From NCBI GenBank assembly GCA_027943245.1, contig JANDJZ010000989.1:1-22700 (forward strand): 22,700 nt of DNA, written 5' to 3'. Under the pieces are notes generated by a model. That model was not told the DNA's origin and did no database searches. It saw nothing but the letters and a program-made list of their open reading frames with translations. Within the stretch, counting starts at the first letter, position 1; every line of letters begins with the position of its first letter. A program made the translations under genes and the position numbers. The DNA comes from Acanthamoeba sp. SK_2022b. Lineage: Eukaryota; Discosea; Longamoebia; Acanthamoebidae. Shown in pieces: positions 9,649 to 17,864 of this stretch.

Positions 9649-10470
9649 TTAGCGCCCCTTTCCTGCCGATGCGGAAAAATAACGCGCCGGAGAATCGCCA
9701 AAGGCTTTGCGAAACATGGCGATAAAATTGCTCGGCGAGGCATACCCCAGAGTTTCCGCGATCTGCAACACCGTCTCGCCTTCGGCCAGCTTCGCCAATG
9801 CATATGACAACCGAGCCTGCTGGCGCCACTGGGCAAAACTCAGCCCCGTTTCGCCGATCATCAGCCGCCGCAGAGTACGCGGCGACATCGCCCCCCATTC
9901 GGCCCAGGCTTCCAGCGAACGCTCGCTCCCCGGCTGCGCCAGCAAGGCCTGCAGAACACCGGCCAGGCGTGGATGGGACGACATCGGCAAATGCAACGGC
10001 TCCGTTGGCGCCAGACGTATCTCGTCCCGCATCACCTGCGCCATGCGATCCTGCTCCAGGGTGAGCGCGCTGCGTTTATCCCAGCCTTGTGCTCGCAGAG
10101 CCAGCGCCTGCAGCACGGGGCTAATACCGATGACGCAGGGTGCATTCGACAGATCGTTGCAGGTCTCCGGCGCCAGCAGCAAACTCCAGCCGCTCAGCGC
10201 GCCGCAGACCTGCACCCGGTGCTGCGTCGCCGGCGGGATCCACCCCGCCCGCTGCGGCGGCAGCACCCAATCGCCGTGCGCCGTGCGTATATGCAGCAAA
10301 CCGCTTTCGACGCACAGCAGCTGCCCGCGCACATGCTGATGCCAGTCGTATTCGCGCGTGCCCAACCGATACTCCCGGCCTGCCGCATCGCGGCCGCCAA
10401 GGGCGATCAGCCAGGGGCCCGCCCGCCATTCGCTGCAGTCAGCGTCGGCGAAGTGAGGGTTATCGTTCAT
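9649..10470 (-). CDS. AraC-family transcriptional regulator with N-terminal cupin domain
   Basis: This is a DNA-binding activator or repressor of unknown ligand. An AraC-type cupin domain covers about residues 20-110 and includes the pattern DWHQHVRGQLLCVESGLLHI and WVLPPQRAGWIPPATQH, typical of regulators next to small-molecule efflux or modification genes. The C-terminal two-helix-turn-helix domain spans about residues 180-265 and ends with the family hallmark ETLGYASPSNFIAMFRKAFG then SPARYF. The ATG at 10470 is preferred; a GTG at 10479 would add three residues (MAN), and neither has a strong ribosome site. It is divergent from the FAD monooxygenase with about 120 bases between starts, so that gene is the likely target, along with its own promoter. 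A direct repeat flanks this gap. The inducer is unknown. Confidence 0.9.
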   Translation of the reverse strand: MNDNPHFADADCSEWRAGPWLIALGGRDAAGREYRLGTREYDWHQHVRGQLLCVESGLLHIRTAHGDWVLPPQRAGWIPPATQHRVQVCGALSGWSLLLAPETCNDLSNAPCVIGISPVLQALALRAQGWDKRSALTLEQDRMAQVMRDEIRLAPTEPLHLPMSSHPRLAGVLQALLAQPGSERSLEAWAEWGAMSPRTLRRLMIGETGLSFAQWRQQARLSYALAKLAEGETVLQIAETLGYASPSNFIAMFRKAFGDSPARYFSASAGKGR

Positions 10471-10473
10471 ATT

Positions 10474-10580
10474 GGCCACTTATCACTATTTTTAGTCCAG
10501 ATACCGTTATATCAACCTTTTCCTGCGCCGACATAATGAAATGCTTCCGGCCGCTCCCGTTTGTGGCCACTGACTCACTA
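10474..10580. repeat. Direct repeat flanking the divergent regulator/monooxygenase promoter region
   Basis: GGCCACTTATCACTA (10474-10488) and GGCCACTGACTCACTA (10565-10580) differ by one base and one insertion. They lie in the same orientation, 91 bases apart. One is next to the regulator start and one just upstream of the GGGA ribosome site of the monooxygenase. AraC-family proteins often bind direct repeats, so these are candidate operators (inference). A possible regulator promoter on the minus strand is TTGATA (10510-10515), 16 bases, AAAAAT (10488-10493). Confidence 0.5.
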
Positions 10581-10589
10581 GGGAACATG

Positions 10590-11795
10590 ATGACAACACT
10601 CAGCATTGGCATTATCGGCGCCGGGCCCGGCGGCCTGTGTCTGGCTCAGGGACTGCGCCGCTTCGGCATCCACGCCACGGTGTTTGAACGCGACACCACG
10701 CCGCAAGCGCGCGATCAGGGCTATCGGCTGCGCATCGATCCGACGGGCCAGCAGGCACTGGCCGCCTGTCTGCCGCCAGCGCATTACCGGTTGCTCTGCG
10801 CCAGCAGCGCGCAAAACAGCGGCGAGAGCAATCTATGGGATCCGCAGCTTGCCCCGCTCAACGCCCGACGCCCCGAGCACTGGCTGCCCTCCAGCCCGCG
10901 GCAGGCGCAGGAACCGAGCGGCGATCTCGGCATTCATCGGCAAACGCTGCGCGAAATCCTGCTCACCGGTCTGCAAGACCGGGTGCGCTTCGGCTATACC
11001 CTGTGTGAATTTGCACAAACGCCGCAGGGCGTGGAGCTTCAGTTCGCCAACGGCGAACACGTGCGGGTCGATGTGCTGATCGCCGCCGACGGCGTCAACT
11101 CGCTGGTGCGGCGGCGCTGCCTGCCCGAGGCGGGGCCCGAAGACAGCGGCGCGGTCACCCTCTACGGCAAAACGCCGCTCGATGCGGCGACCCGTGCCCA
11201 ATTGGCCCCCGAATTGCTGCGCGGCGTGTCGGTCGTCTTCGCCGACGGCTTGTCGCTGGTGATTGAACCGATGCGCTTTCAGGCGTCCATGGCGCAGCTG
11301 GCAGCCGACTATGCGCCGGACTGCCCCCTCACGCCGGTCGACGACTATCTCTATTGGGCCTGTATCGGAACGGCTGAACGGATCGGCGGGCCGGCGCGGG
11401 CGGAGGGAAGCGCTGCGCTGCAGGCGCGCGTAAGGCATATCTCGCAGGGATGGGCCCCCGCTTTGCAAACGGCGTTAGCGCTGGCGGATCCTCAGTCACT
11501 CAGCGTGCGGGCGGTGCAGGTCACGCAGGCGATGCCGGTGTGGCACAGCGAACGCATCGCCTTTCTCGGCGACGCCGTGCACGCCATGAGCCCGGCGGGC
11601 GGGCTCGGCGCCAACACCGCGTTGGCGGACGCCGCCAGCCTGGCGATGCATCTGGCGCAGGCCGGCAGCGCCGCGCAGGCGCTCAAGGACTATGGTGCAG
11701 ATCTGCAAACGCGGGGCGCGGCGGCGATACGCCTTTCACGCCTGGCGTCCGAACGGCTGCAGCAAAACCGTGACGCCGGCGACTCAGCGTCATGA
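10590..11795 (+). CDS. FAD-dependent monooxygenase (aromatic-hydroxylase type)
   Basis: A 401-residue class A flavoprotein monooxygenase, which uses NAD(P)H and oxygen to hydroxylate a substrate. The Rossmann motif GAGPGG is at residues 10-15, followed by FERD at 32-35 as the ribose-binding acidic end. The DG motif is D167-G168 in AADGVNSLVRR. The GD motif is G327-D328 in FLGDAVHAMSPAGGLGANTALADA. These are the three fingerprints of the PHBH-like family. The substrate cannot be read from sequence; relatives include catabolic hydroxylases, biosynthetic tailoring enzymes and drug-modifying enzymes. Two adjacent ATGs (10587, 10590) follow GGGA at 10581-10584; the second has better spacing. The frame stays open upstream to 10140, but that part is antisense to the regulator and is not coding. 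Its stop is three bases from the stop of convergent yfaY. Confidence 0.9.
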   Translation: MTTLSIGIIGAGPGGLCLAQGLRRFGIHATVFERDTTPQARDQGYRLRIDPTGQQALAACLPPAHYRLLCASSAQNSGESNLWDPQLAPLNARRPEHWLPSSPRQAQEPSGDLGIHRQTLREILLTGLQDRVRFGYTLCEFAQTPQGVELQFANGEHVRVDVLIAADGVNSLVRRRCLPEAGPEDSGAVTLYGKTPLDAATRAQLAPELLRGVSVVFADGLSLVIEPMRFQASMAQLAADYAPDCPLTPVDDYLYWACIGTAERIGGPARAEGSAALQARVRHISQGWAPALQTALALADPQSLSVRAVQVTQAMPVWHSERIAFLGDAVHAMSPAGGLGANTALADAASLAMHLAQAGSAAQALKDYGADLQTRGAAAIRLSRLASERLQQNRDAGDSAS

Positions 11796-11798
11796 CCG

Positions 11799-12995
11799 TC
11801 ACTCGATAATTTCCACCACCTCCAGCCAGGCGTTTTTACCGCACGCCTGGCCCCCATTCAGCCAGCGGCGCAGCATATCCAGCGCCAGCATCGCCACCGA
11901 CTCCTGCCGCAGCCGCAGGCCGTGGCGCGACGCCCGATAACGCACCGTCTGGCCAATCCCGCCGCGCGGCGTATGCAGCGCAATGCTCACCTGCTCGTCG
12001 CGCATGGCGCTGACCGCCAACGCCAACGGCGCACCGGTCAATTCCGCCAGCGAACGGGCGCGCGCCAGCGTCGTTTCCAGCGTTTCGATGCAGTGCGCCG
12101 GCAGCAGCTCGCCCCCCGCCAGCGGCGCCCCTTCGCTCTGCAGCTGCAGATTGATCAACCCGGCGCTGAACTGCTCGCTCAACGCCAGCTTCAGCCCTTG
12201 CTGATTCAGACGCTGCGTCAGCGTCGCCGGTAACCCGGCGGTGCCTTCAAAGATGCAGTTGTCCCCCGCCACCTCGCGCACGCGCCGCCAGGCCTGCTCC
12301 ATCTCCGCACGCCGGCTTTCAGGCCCGGTCAGCTTCAGCTCGATAATCGGGCTGGATGAGCGGTAACCCAGCACCACTTCCGGCGGCAGCGACATGCCAT
12401 CCAGCTCGGCGGCCAGATCGCTCTCGGAGGTGCCGAAGGTGGTCAGGCGCAGGCACAGCGGCGGCGCCGGCAAGGTGAAGCGCTGGCGCAGGCGCGGCAC
12501 GATCTGCTGTTCGACCATCACTTTGAATTCCGACGGCACGCCGGGGGTGAAGAACATCTGACATTGGTTCAGCTGAAGCGCAAACCCACAGGCGGTGCCT
12601 ACCGGGTTATCCAGCATTTCCGCGTTGGCCGGGATCTGCGCCTGCTTGCGGTTGGAAGGGGCCATCGGCCGCCCGCGCTCGGCGAAATAGGCTTCCATGC
12701 GTGCCAGCCAGTCGGCCCGTTCGACCAGCTCGACGCCACAGGCTTTCGCGGCGGCCAGCGCGCTGAGATCGTCGCTGGTCGGCCCCAGGCCGCCGTTGAC
12801 GATCAGCACATCGGCGATATGGCTTCGTTCCTGCAGGATCTCGATCAACGCAGAGAGGCTGTCCCCGACCGTTTCACGCCCGCTCATCGGCACCCCCTGC
12901 TGGAACAGGTAGTCCGCCAGCCAGGCGGCGTTGGTATCAATAATTTGCCCGTGCAGCACCTCATCGCCGGTGCTGAGCATCTCCACCCTTAACAT
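11799..12995 (-). CDS. yfaY: CinA-like protein YfaY
   Basis: A 398-residue CinA-family protein orthologous to E. coli YfaY (400 residues). The N-terminal MoaB/MoCF-type domain (about residues 1-170) shows MLRVEMLSTGDEVLHGQIIDTN and the nucleotide/phosphate-binding motif NGGLGPTSDD. In canonical CinA/PncC the C-terminal domain carries an ESCTGG motif for nicotinamide mononucleotide deamidation. Here the matching site reads SEQFSAGL, so deamidase activity is probably lost, as in E. coli YfaY. The biological role is unclear. The open frame extends five codons further up, but the ATG at 12995 follows GGGAGAG by about five bases and matches the family start ML. Convergent with the monooxygenase (3-base gap, no terminator) and divergent from tyrP. 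Confidence 0.93.
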   Translation of the reverse strand: MLRVEMLSTGDEVLHGQIIDTNAAWLADYLFQQGVPMSGRETVGDSLSALIEILQERSHIADVLIVNGGLGPTSDDLSALAAAKACGVELVERADWLARMEAYFAERGRPMAPSNRKQAQIPANAEMLDNPVGTACGFALQLNQCQMFFTPGVPSEFKVMVEQQIVPRLRQRFTLPAPPLCLRLTTFGTSESDLAAELDGMSLPPEVVLGYRSSSPIIELKLTGPESRRAEMEQAWRRVREVAGDNCIFEGTAGLPATLTQRLNQQGLKLALSEQFSAGLINLQLQSEGAPLAGGELLPAHCIETLETTLARARSLAELTGAPLALAVSAMRDEQVSIALHTPRGGIGQTVRYRASRHGLRLRQESVAMLALDMLRRWLNGGQACGKNAWLEVVEIIE

Positions 12996-13024
12996 TGATC
13001 TCTCCCACATTTTTTGGTCATTCC

Positions 13025-13053
13025 ACTATAGAAGCCCGTAAATAACTTTTCAC
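13025..13053 (-). promoter_or_regulatory. Candidate promoter of yfaY
   Basis: On the minus strand GTGAAA (opposite 13048-13053), a 17-base spacer and TATAGT (opposite 13025-13030) form a plausible sigma-70 promoter about 30 bases before the yfaY ATG. Confidence 0.4.
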
Positions 13054-13116
13054 TAGCCGCCTGCGGATAATTTCAGCCATGGGCCCGTTCCTCATGCGCC
13101 ATGCAGCCCGCCGCAA

Positions 13117-13134
13117 TGTAAACATTTTTGTACA
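13117..13134 (+). promoter_or_regulatory. Strong TyrR box upstream of tyrP
   Basis: TGTAAA, six bases, TGTACA matches the TyrR consensus TGTAAA-N6-TTTACA at 11 of 12 defined positions. In E. coli tyrP the strong box upstream of the promoter supports activation with phenylalanine and recruits TyrR to the weak box. Confidence 0.85.
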
Positions 13135-13139
13135 TCATG

Positions 13140-13157
13140 CGTAACGCCGGTTTGACA
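13140..13157 (+). promoter_or_regulatory. Weak TyrR box overlapping the tyrP -35
   Basis: CGTAAC, six bases, TTGACA is a degraded TyrR box, and its last six bases are the -35 hexamer. Its centre is 23 bases from that of the strong box, fitting two 22-bp boxes one base apart. This predicts tyrosine-dependent repression by occlusion of the promoter. Confidence 0.75.
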
Positions 13158-13180
13158 CAAATTAGGGCTTCCACTATCCT
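13152..13180 (+). promoter_or_regulatory. Promoter of tyrP
   Basis: A perfect -35 TTGACA (13152-13157), 17-base spacer and -10 TATCCT (13175-13180). The expected start is near 13187, leaving a leader of about 54 bases. Confidence 0.8.
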
Positions 13181-13240
13181 GCCATCCTCATAAATCGTTA
13201 CCTATAATTTTCAAAATCTTTCGGCTGGTAGAGAAAAAAC

Positions 13241-14449
13241 GTGAAGAATCGCACTCTTGGCAGTGTTTTTATCGTGGCGGGCACCACCATTGGCGCCGGG
13301 ATGCTGGCGATGCCGCTGGCGGCAGCCGGCGTCGGCTTCGGCGTCACGCTGGCCTTACTGATCGGGCTGTGGCTGTTGATGTGTTACACCGCGCTGCTGC
13401 TGGTGGAGGTTTACCAGCATGAGCAAGCGGATACCGGTCTGGGCACGCTCGCCAAACGTTATCTCGGCGGCGGCGGCCAGTGGCTGACCAGTTTTAGCAT
13501 GATGTTCCTGATGTACGCCCTCACCGCCGCCTATATCAGCGGCGCCGGCGAATTGCTCGCCACCAGCATCAGCCAATGGACGTCGCAGGACTTCCCGGTG
13601 TCACTCGGCGTGCTGCTGTTCACCCTGGTGGCCGGCGGCGTGGTGTGCATCGGCACCCACTCGGTCGACTTGTTCAACCGCATCCTGTTCAGCGCCAAAG
13701 TGGTGTTTCTGGTGGTGATGCTCGGCCTGATGTTGCCGAATATCCACCAGACCAATCTGATGACGCTGCCGCTGGAGCAAGGCCTGGCGCTGTCGGCCAT
13801 TCCGGTTATTTTCACCTCCTTCGGCTTCCACGGCAGCGTGCCGAGCATCGTCAACTACATGGGCGGCAACATTCGCAAACTGCGTTGGGTGTTTATCATC
13901 GGCAGCGCGATCCCGCTGATCGCCTATATTTTCTGGCAGCTGGCGACGCTGGGCAGCATCAGCTCCGACACCTTCGTCGGCATTCTGGCGCAGCAGGCCG
14001 GGCTGAACGGCCTGTTGCAGGCGGTGCGCGATGCGGTGGCTTCGCCGCACGTTGAACTGGCGGTGCACCTGTTCGCCGATCTGGCGCTGGCGACCTCGTT
14101 CCTCGGCGTGGCGCTCGGGCTGTTCGATTTCCTGGCCGACCTGTTCAAACGGCAAGACAACGTGCGTGGCCGCCTGCAAACCGGCGCCATCACCTTCCTG
14201 CCGCCGCTGGCCTTTGCGCTGTTCTACCCGCGCGGCTTCGTGCTGGCGTTGGGATTCGCCGCCATCGCCCTGTCGGTGCTGGCGCTGCTGTTGCCTTCAC
14301 TGCTGGTGTGGAAAACGCGCCAAAAACATCAGGCGCAGTATCGCGTCTGGGGCGGTACGCCGGCGCTGGCGTTGGTGTTTGTCTGCGGGGTGACGGTCAT
14401 CGCGATTCAACTGGGCATCGCCAGCGGCATGCTGCCGGCGGTGGGGTAA
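13241..14449 (+). CDS. tyrP: Tyrosine-specific transport protein TyrP
   Basis: TyrP is an inner-membrane, proton-driven tyrosine permease of the hydroxy/aromatic amino acid permease family (with Mtr and TnaB). The 402-residue protein begins [20 protein letters not shown], identical to E. coli TyrP (403 residues) over the start, and has about eleven hydrophobic segments. Other conserved stretches are [20 protein letters not shown] and [22 protein letters not shown]. The start is GTG at 13241, supported by the family N-terminus; only a weak GAG lies upstream as ribosome site. The gene stands alone, divergent from yfaY. Its promoter carries two TyrR boxes laid out as in E. coli, so it should be repressed with tyrosine and stimulated with phenylalanine. 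The specificity call rests on near-identity and these boxes. Confidence 0.96.
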   Translation: MKNRTLGSVFIVAGTTIGAGMLAMPLAAAGVGFGVTLALLIGLWLLMCYTALLLVEVYQHEQADTGLGTLAKRYLGGGGQWLTSFSMMFLMYALTAAYISGAGELLATSISQWTSQDFPVSLGVLLFTLVAGGVVCIGTHSVDLFNRILFSAKVVFLVVMLGLMLPNIHQTNLMTLPLEQGLALSAIPVIFTSFGFHGSVPSIVNYMGGNIRKLRWVFIIGSAIPLIAYIFWQLATLGSISSDTFVGILAQQAGLNGLLQAVRDAVASPHVELAVHLFADLALATSFLGVALGLFDFLADLFKRQDNVRGRLQTGAITFLPPLAFALFYPRGFVLALGFAAIALSVLALLLPSLLVWKTRQKHQAQYRVWGGTPALALVFVCGVTVIAIQLGIASGMLPAVG

Positions 14450-14452
14450 CGC

Positions 14453-14479
14453 ATTCGGGGGCCGTTTGGGCCCCCGAAT
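14453..14479. terminator. Strong hairpin between convergent tyrP and the binding-protein gene
   Basis: ATTCGGGGGCC (14453-14463) pairs over 11 bases with GGCCCCCGAAT (14469-14479), leaving a five-base GTTTG loop. It lies 3 bases after the tyrP stop and 4 bases past the stop of the opposing gene. T-runs are short on both sides (CTGTT on plus), but the stem is very stable and probably serves both genes. Confidence 0.65.
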
Positions 14480-14483
14480 CTGT

Positions 14484-15479
14484 TCAAGCGGGTGGATTAA
14501 GAATAGCGTCAATCTGCGCCGCAGTGAGCGACAGACCGAAAAAGTCCCGATAAAAACTTCTCGTCTCTTCCCGCATGTCAATGTCGGCAAAACGTGCCGG
14601 GTACAGCGTTTTCGCCAACCATAAAAACTGCAGCGCCTCTTCGCTGGTCTCGCGACACCACCAGAACATCCCCTTGGGATTGACCACGACCCGATGCCGC
14701 AAAACGGCATCGATGCCCTGCCATTGCGCGGACGTGCGTATCTCTTCGGCATCGCGCCTGTTCATCGCCACGATCACCTGCGGATTGGCGGCCACGATCT
14801 GCTCCAACGCCACTTCGCCCGCCCCCTCTTTTTTCAGACCAAACCACGTTTCCGCCACGTTGGCGGCGCCGGCCAGATCCATCCAATCCTGGTTAAGCGA
14901 CGGTCGCCCTGAGGTGGTCAGCGGATTGCCCATGCTGTGATAAACGCGAATGCGCTGCCCTGGCGGTAAATCCTTCAGTCGCTCGGCGACGCGCGCCACA
15001 TTACGAGAAAAATAGCGCTCGTAAGCCAACGCTTTTTCCTGTGCATCCGGCCCCAGCGCGGCCCCCGTTTTTAACACTCGCGCGCGCAGAGCCGCCATCG
15101 AATTGGCTTTAAACGCCAATACGCGCACCCCAGCCCGTTCGAGTAAATCCAATTGCGGCACTTTCATGCTGTCAGGCACAAACAGCAGCCGAGTGCCAAG
15201 CGCGATGATTTGTTCCGGATTCAACGCTTGCCCACTATTCACACTCACCACCGGAACGGCGTCAATGCGCGGCAGGCTTTGGCGAAACAGCGGGATCTGT
15301 TTCGCGACATTCGAGGTGCCGACGATGTTATCGCCATAACCCAGCATCGCGATGATGGCGTTTTGCGCGGGCCACGGCGAGGCAATGCGCATTTCGCTCG
15401 CAGGTGATGCAGCCCACAAATCGCCGTGCAACAACACGCCAACCAACAGTGCCCATGCAGACAACGATGCGATCCTCAT
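14484..15479 (-). CDS. Periplasmic metal/siderophore-binding protein (ABC-type, helical-backbone family)
   Basis: A 331-residue class III periplasmic binding protein for iron-siderophore or related metal complexes. A signal peptide ends near residue 23 (MRIASLSAWALLVGVLLHGDLWA, then ASP). The mature part has the PF01497 style: a start with AMLGYGDNIVGTS, a middle NPEQIIALGTRLLFVPDS, a long linker helix and a C-terminal lobe with YHSMGNPLTTSGRPSLNQDW and NPKGMFWWCRETSEEALQFLW. The ATG at 15479 lies seven bases after the receptor stop, with GAGGGC overlapping that stop, so translation is probably coupled. The frame is open further up only because it overlaps the receptor gene. No permease or ATPase gene is adjacent, so it must borrow a transporter or act differently. 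The ligand is not known; haem, nickel or cobalt chelates are alternatives to iron. Confidence 0.85.
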   Translation of the reverse strand: MRIASLSAWALLVGVLLHGDLWAASPASEMRIASPWPAQNAIIAMLGYGDNIVGTSNVAKQIPLFRQSLPRIDAVPVVSVNSGQALNPEQIIALGTRLLFVPDSMKVPQLDLLERAGVRVLAFKANSMAALRARVLKTGAALGPDAQEKALAYERYFSRNVARVAERLKDLPPGQRIRVYHSMGNPLTTSGRPSLNQDWMDLAGAANVAETWFGLKKEGAGEVALEQIVAANPQVIVAMNRRDAEEIRTSAQWQGIDAVLRHRVVVNPKGMFWWCRETSEEALQFLWLAKTLYPARFADIDMREETRSFYRDFFGLSLTAAQIDAILNPPA

Positions 15480-15486
15480 AGCGCCC

Positions 15487-17664
15487 TCAGAAGTCAAACG
15501 TGACAGATGCGCGCACTTCACGGCCGTTGCCGAGAAAGGCGCTCGACGAACCGCCATTACCATCCGTGCCCGAGGGGAAAATAGAGGCCCAGTAATGTTC
15601 GTTAGTGACGTTATTGACCGCCAGCCGCCAGGTCGCAGGCACGGAATGAATGCGGGTGACGTAGCGGGCCCCCAAGTCCAGCGTGGTGTAACTGTCAGCC
15701 CAGGCGCTGTTGGTGTCGTTCGCCGCTCGCTTGCCGGTATAGTGCACGTTGGCGCTATAGACCCATTGCGGCATCGACGGCAGGCTGTACTCCACCAGCA
15801 TATTGGCCTGCACCTTCGGCACACCGACCACGCGTTTGCCGCGCGTGCTGTCGGAAACCGTCTCTTTCAGTTGCGGATCGAGCAGCGTGACGCCGCCAAA
15901 CAGGCTCAGCCCGTCACCCACGCGCCCGGCGGCCGTCAGCTCAAGGCCATTGTTCACCTGTTCGCCTTGCTCCTTGTACACCCGGTCTTCGGCGTCAACA
16001 TAAGCGAACGGCCGCTTGAGGCGGAACAGCGCGGCGCCGAGGTTCATCTCCCCGACGTCGGCTTTCAGGCCAATCTCATATTGCCGACTGCGATAGGGCT
16101 TGAGCGTCTGCCCTTCGTTCTTCACGCCTTCCCCCAACGGGGCCGTACCGCCTTGCTCCAGCGAGTCGGCATAGCTGACATAGGCCATCAGCATCGGGGT
16201 AATTTTGTACATCAACGCCGCATTCGGGCTCAAACCCTGTTGATTGTCCTCTTCGATTTTCTTGCCGTCGGCGCCGTAGTTGCGCGTTTGCAACCAGCTT
16301 TCGCTTAAATAGAGCATCGCCGACCACTGTGGATTGAAGGTCAGCGTATCGCCGAACGTCACGCTCTGCTGGCTGTTCTCGCTGGATTTATAGCGTGCGC
16401 CGTTCTTGGGGATTTTTCCGTCGCCCGGCTCATGCAGCGCCGACGGATGGTACATATTGTCGATGCCCAAATCGTAGCGCCGGCTGGCCCCCTTGCCGCT
16501 GTAGATAGACCAGACGTAGCCCGTCGTGGCGAGCGCCAACTCATGCCCCACCGAACCAGTATCGACATGGCCGTTCAGCGCCAGCGTATTGCTCAACACC
16601 CGAAATCGCCCCGAGGCGCTGGAGTCGCTCATCGACCGTTTGATATCGCCGCTGCCGTTTAGCAGAGTGCTGGATACCGAACGCATGGCGCGATCCGCCT
16701 GTTGCCACCCTATGCCGCCCGTGACTGACCAATCGTCATTGAAGTAATGAATCAGGCGCGTACTGAGGGTGTCGGTGGTTAAATCGTTGCCCGCCGTCTC
16801 GAGCGCCAGGTGTTTATTCTGCGGATTAGGGGCGGAGGGTAACGGAACATTCGGCCCATAGCTGAAGCCGCCGGGGTAGCCCTTTTGCAGGAACTCGTAA
16901 TGGCTGGCGTCCAGTTGCAACTGCGTGCCCGGCTTGATATTCCAGTCGAACGCCACGGCCAACAGCCGTCGCCGCAGGGTACTGTCGTCAACGCTGCCTT
17001 CGCCTTCTTCGTTGAGGGCATTGATGCGATAGCCAAACGTATTGTCGTCGTCGAGATGGCCGCCGAGATCGACGTGGCCGCTAAAGGCGCTGCGGCTCTG
17101 ATACCCGAGCGTCAGCTCACGTAACGGTTGCGGCGTCGGGCGTTTCGCCACAAAGTTGAACTGCCCGGCCGGGCTCGCAGGGCCATACAACGCGCCGGTC
17201 AGGCTGTTGAGCACGTCCAGCCGTTCCAGCATTTCAACGGGAAAGGCCGTGGTGGAGACAATGTTCAACCCATCCAGGCGGCTGTTCGCCACCACGCTGC
17301 CCTGCATGCCGCGGCTTTGAGGCCGCCCGACGTCCATGCCGCCGCGAGCCTGCATCTGCGTGCTCGGTGAATATTTCAGCAATTCGGCGACGCTTTTCGC
17401 CTGCTGATTTTTGATCATCGGTTGGGTCACGGTGGTAGAAGAATAAGGCGTCTCGATCCACGCCCTGGTGCCCAACGGCCCGAGTTCAATCTCCGGCGTT
17501 TTAAAACCGGCGCCGGATGCGCTTTCCGTCGCGGGGGATAACGCGCTGCCGGTGACGGTCAACACCTCGTCACGATCGGCCTGCGCCGCAGCGGTATAAG
17601 GAAAGAGTGAGGCAAACAGCGGCATCAGCGCCGCCAGTGGATTTCGGTAAGTCATGACGTTCAT
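15487..17664 (-). CDS. TonB-dependent outer-membrane receptor (siderophore-receptor type)
   Basis: A 725-residue outer-membrane gated channel that imports a metal complex using TonB-ExbBD energy. It has a signal peptide (cleavage near residue 27, TAAA/QA), a TonB-box-like segment EVLTVTG at residues 33-39, and a plug domain at about 65-175 with SVAELLKYSPSTQMQARGG, the RGM motif and ERLDVLNSLTGALYGPASPAG then NFVAKRP. A 22-strand-type barrel follows and ends in phenylalanine (SVTFDF), as outer-membrane barrels do. The start is ATG 17664 or ATG 17655; neither has a good ribosome site. It is the first gene of a two-gene operon with the binding protein. The leader is very AT-rich and holds at most a weak Fur-like site. 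The ligand is unassigned; family resemblance suggests a siderophore. Confidence 0.92.
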   Translation of the reverse strand: MNVMTYRNPLAALMPLFASLFPYTAAAQADRDEVLTVTGSALSPATESASGAGFKTPEIELGPLGTRAWIETPYSSTTVTQPMIKNQQAKSVAELLKYSPSTQMQARGGMDVGRPQSRGMQGSVVANSRLDGLNIVSTTAFPVEMLERLDVLNSLTGALYGPASPAGQFNFVAKRPTPQPLRELTLGYQSRSAFSGHVDLGGHLDDDNTFGYRINALNEEGEGSVDDSTLRRRLLAVAFDWNIKPGTQLQLDASHYEFLQKGYPGGFSYGPNVPLPSAPNPQNKHLALETAGNDLTTDTLSTRLIHYFNDDWSVTGGIGWQQADRAMRSVSSTLLNGSGDIKRSMSDSSASGRFRVLSNTLALNGHVDTGSVGHELALATTGYVWSIYSGKGASRRYDLGIDNMYHPSALHEPGDGKIPKNGARYKSSENSQQSVTFGDTLTFNPQWSAMLYLSESWLQTRNYGADGKKIEEDNQQGLSPNAALMYKITPMLMAYVSYADSLEQGGTAPLGEGVKNEGQTLKPYRSRQYEIGLKADVGEMNLGAALFRLKRPFAYVDAEDRVYKEQGEQVNNGLELTAAGRVGDGLSLFGGVTLLDPQLKETVSDSTRGKRVVGVPKVQANMLVEYSLPSMPQWVYSANVHYTGKRAANDTNSAWADSYTTLDLGARYVTRIHSVPATWRLAVNNVTNEHYWASIFPSGTDGNGGSSSAFLGNGREVRASVTFDF

Positions 17665-17671
17665 ATCGCTA

Positions 17672-17690
17672 TATAAGTATTTATATTACG
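17672..17690 (-). promoter_or_regulatory. Weak Fur-box-like sequence upstream of the receptor gene
   Basis: The 19-mer opposite these positions matches the Fur consensus GATAATGATAATCATTATC at only about 11 positions on the minus strand. The region is AT-rich, so this could be chance. It is placed right before the receptor start, where a Fur operator would be expected. Confidence 0.25.
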
Positions 17691-17794
17691 AATTTTACGG
17701 CATGTGCTCCCATATGGCGATGCCGATCGTCGAGTCTTTAAATTATTTAATCTTTTGCCATTCAGAGTCCGGATGGATTTCCCGTTGATGGCAC

Positions 17795-17828
17795 AAATAA
17801 AAATCCCCCGGCCAATGACCGAGGGATT
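17795..17828 (-). terminator. Rho-independent terminator of yfaZ
   Basis: Read on the minus strand, AATCCCTCGG and CCGGGGGATT form a 10-bp stem (one G-U pair) with a seven-base loop, followed by TTTTTATTT. It lies about 35 bases past the yfaZ stop and separates it from the receptor operon. Between this terminator and the receptor start the sequence is AT-rich leader without a gene. Confidence 0.9.
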
Positions 17829-17864
17829 CGGAAAACGCGATGGGCCACAGCCCGTCAGCCGGCC

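Noticed and set aside
10140..10586. N-terminal extension of the FAD monooxygenase frame
   Set aside because: The upstream part is antisense to the AraC-type gene and shows no domain. The Rossmann fold begins right after the ATGs at 10587/10590, which have a ribosome site.
15480..15824. Longer N-terminus for the binding-protein frame
   Set aside because: It overlaps the end of the receptor gene. The ATG at 15479 starts a proper signal peptide and has a Shine-Dalgarno overlapping the receptor stop.
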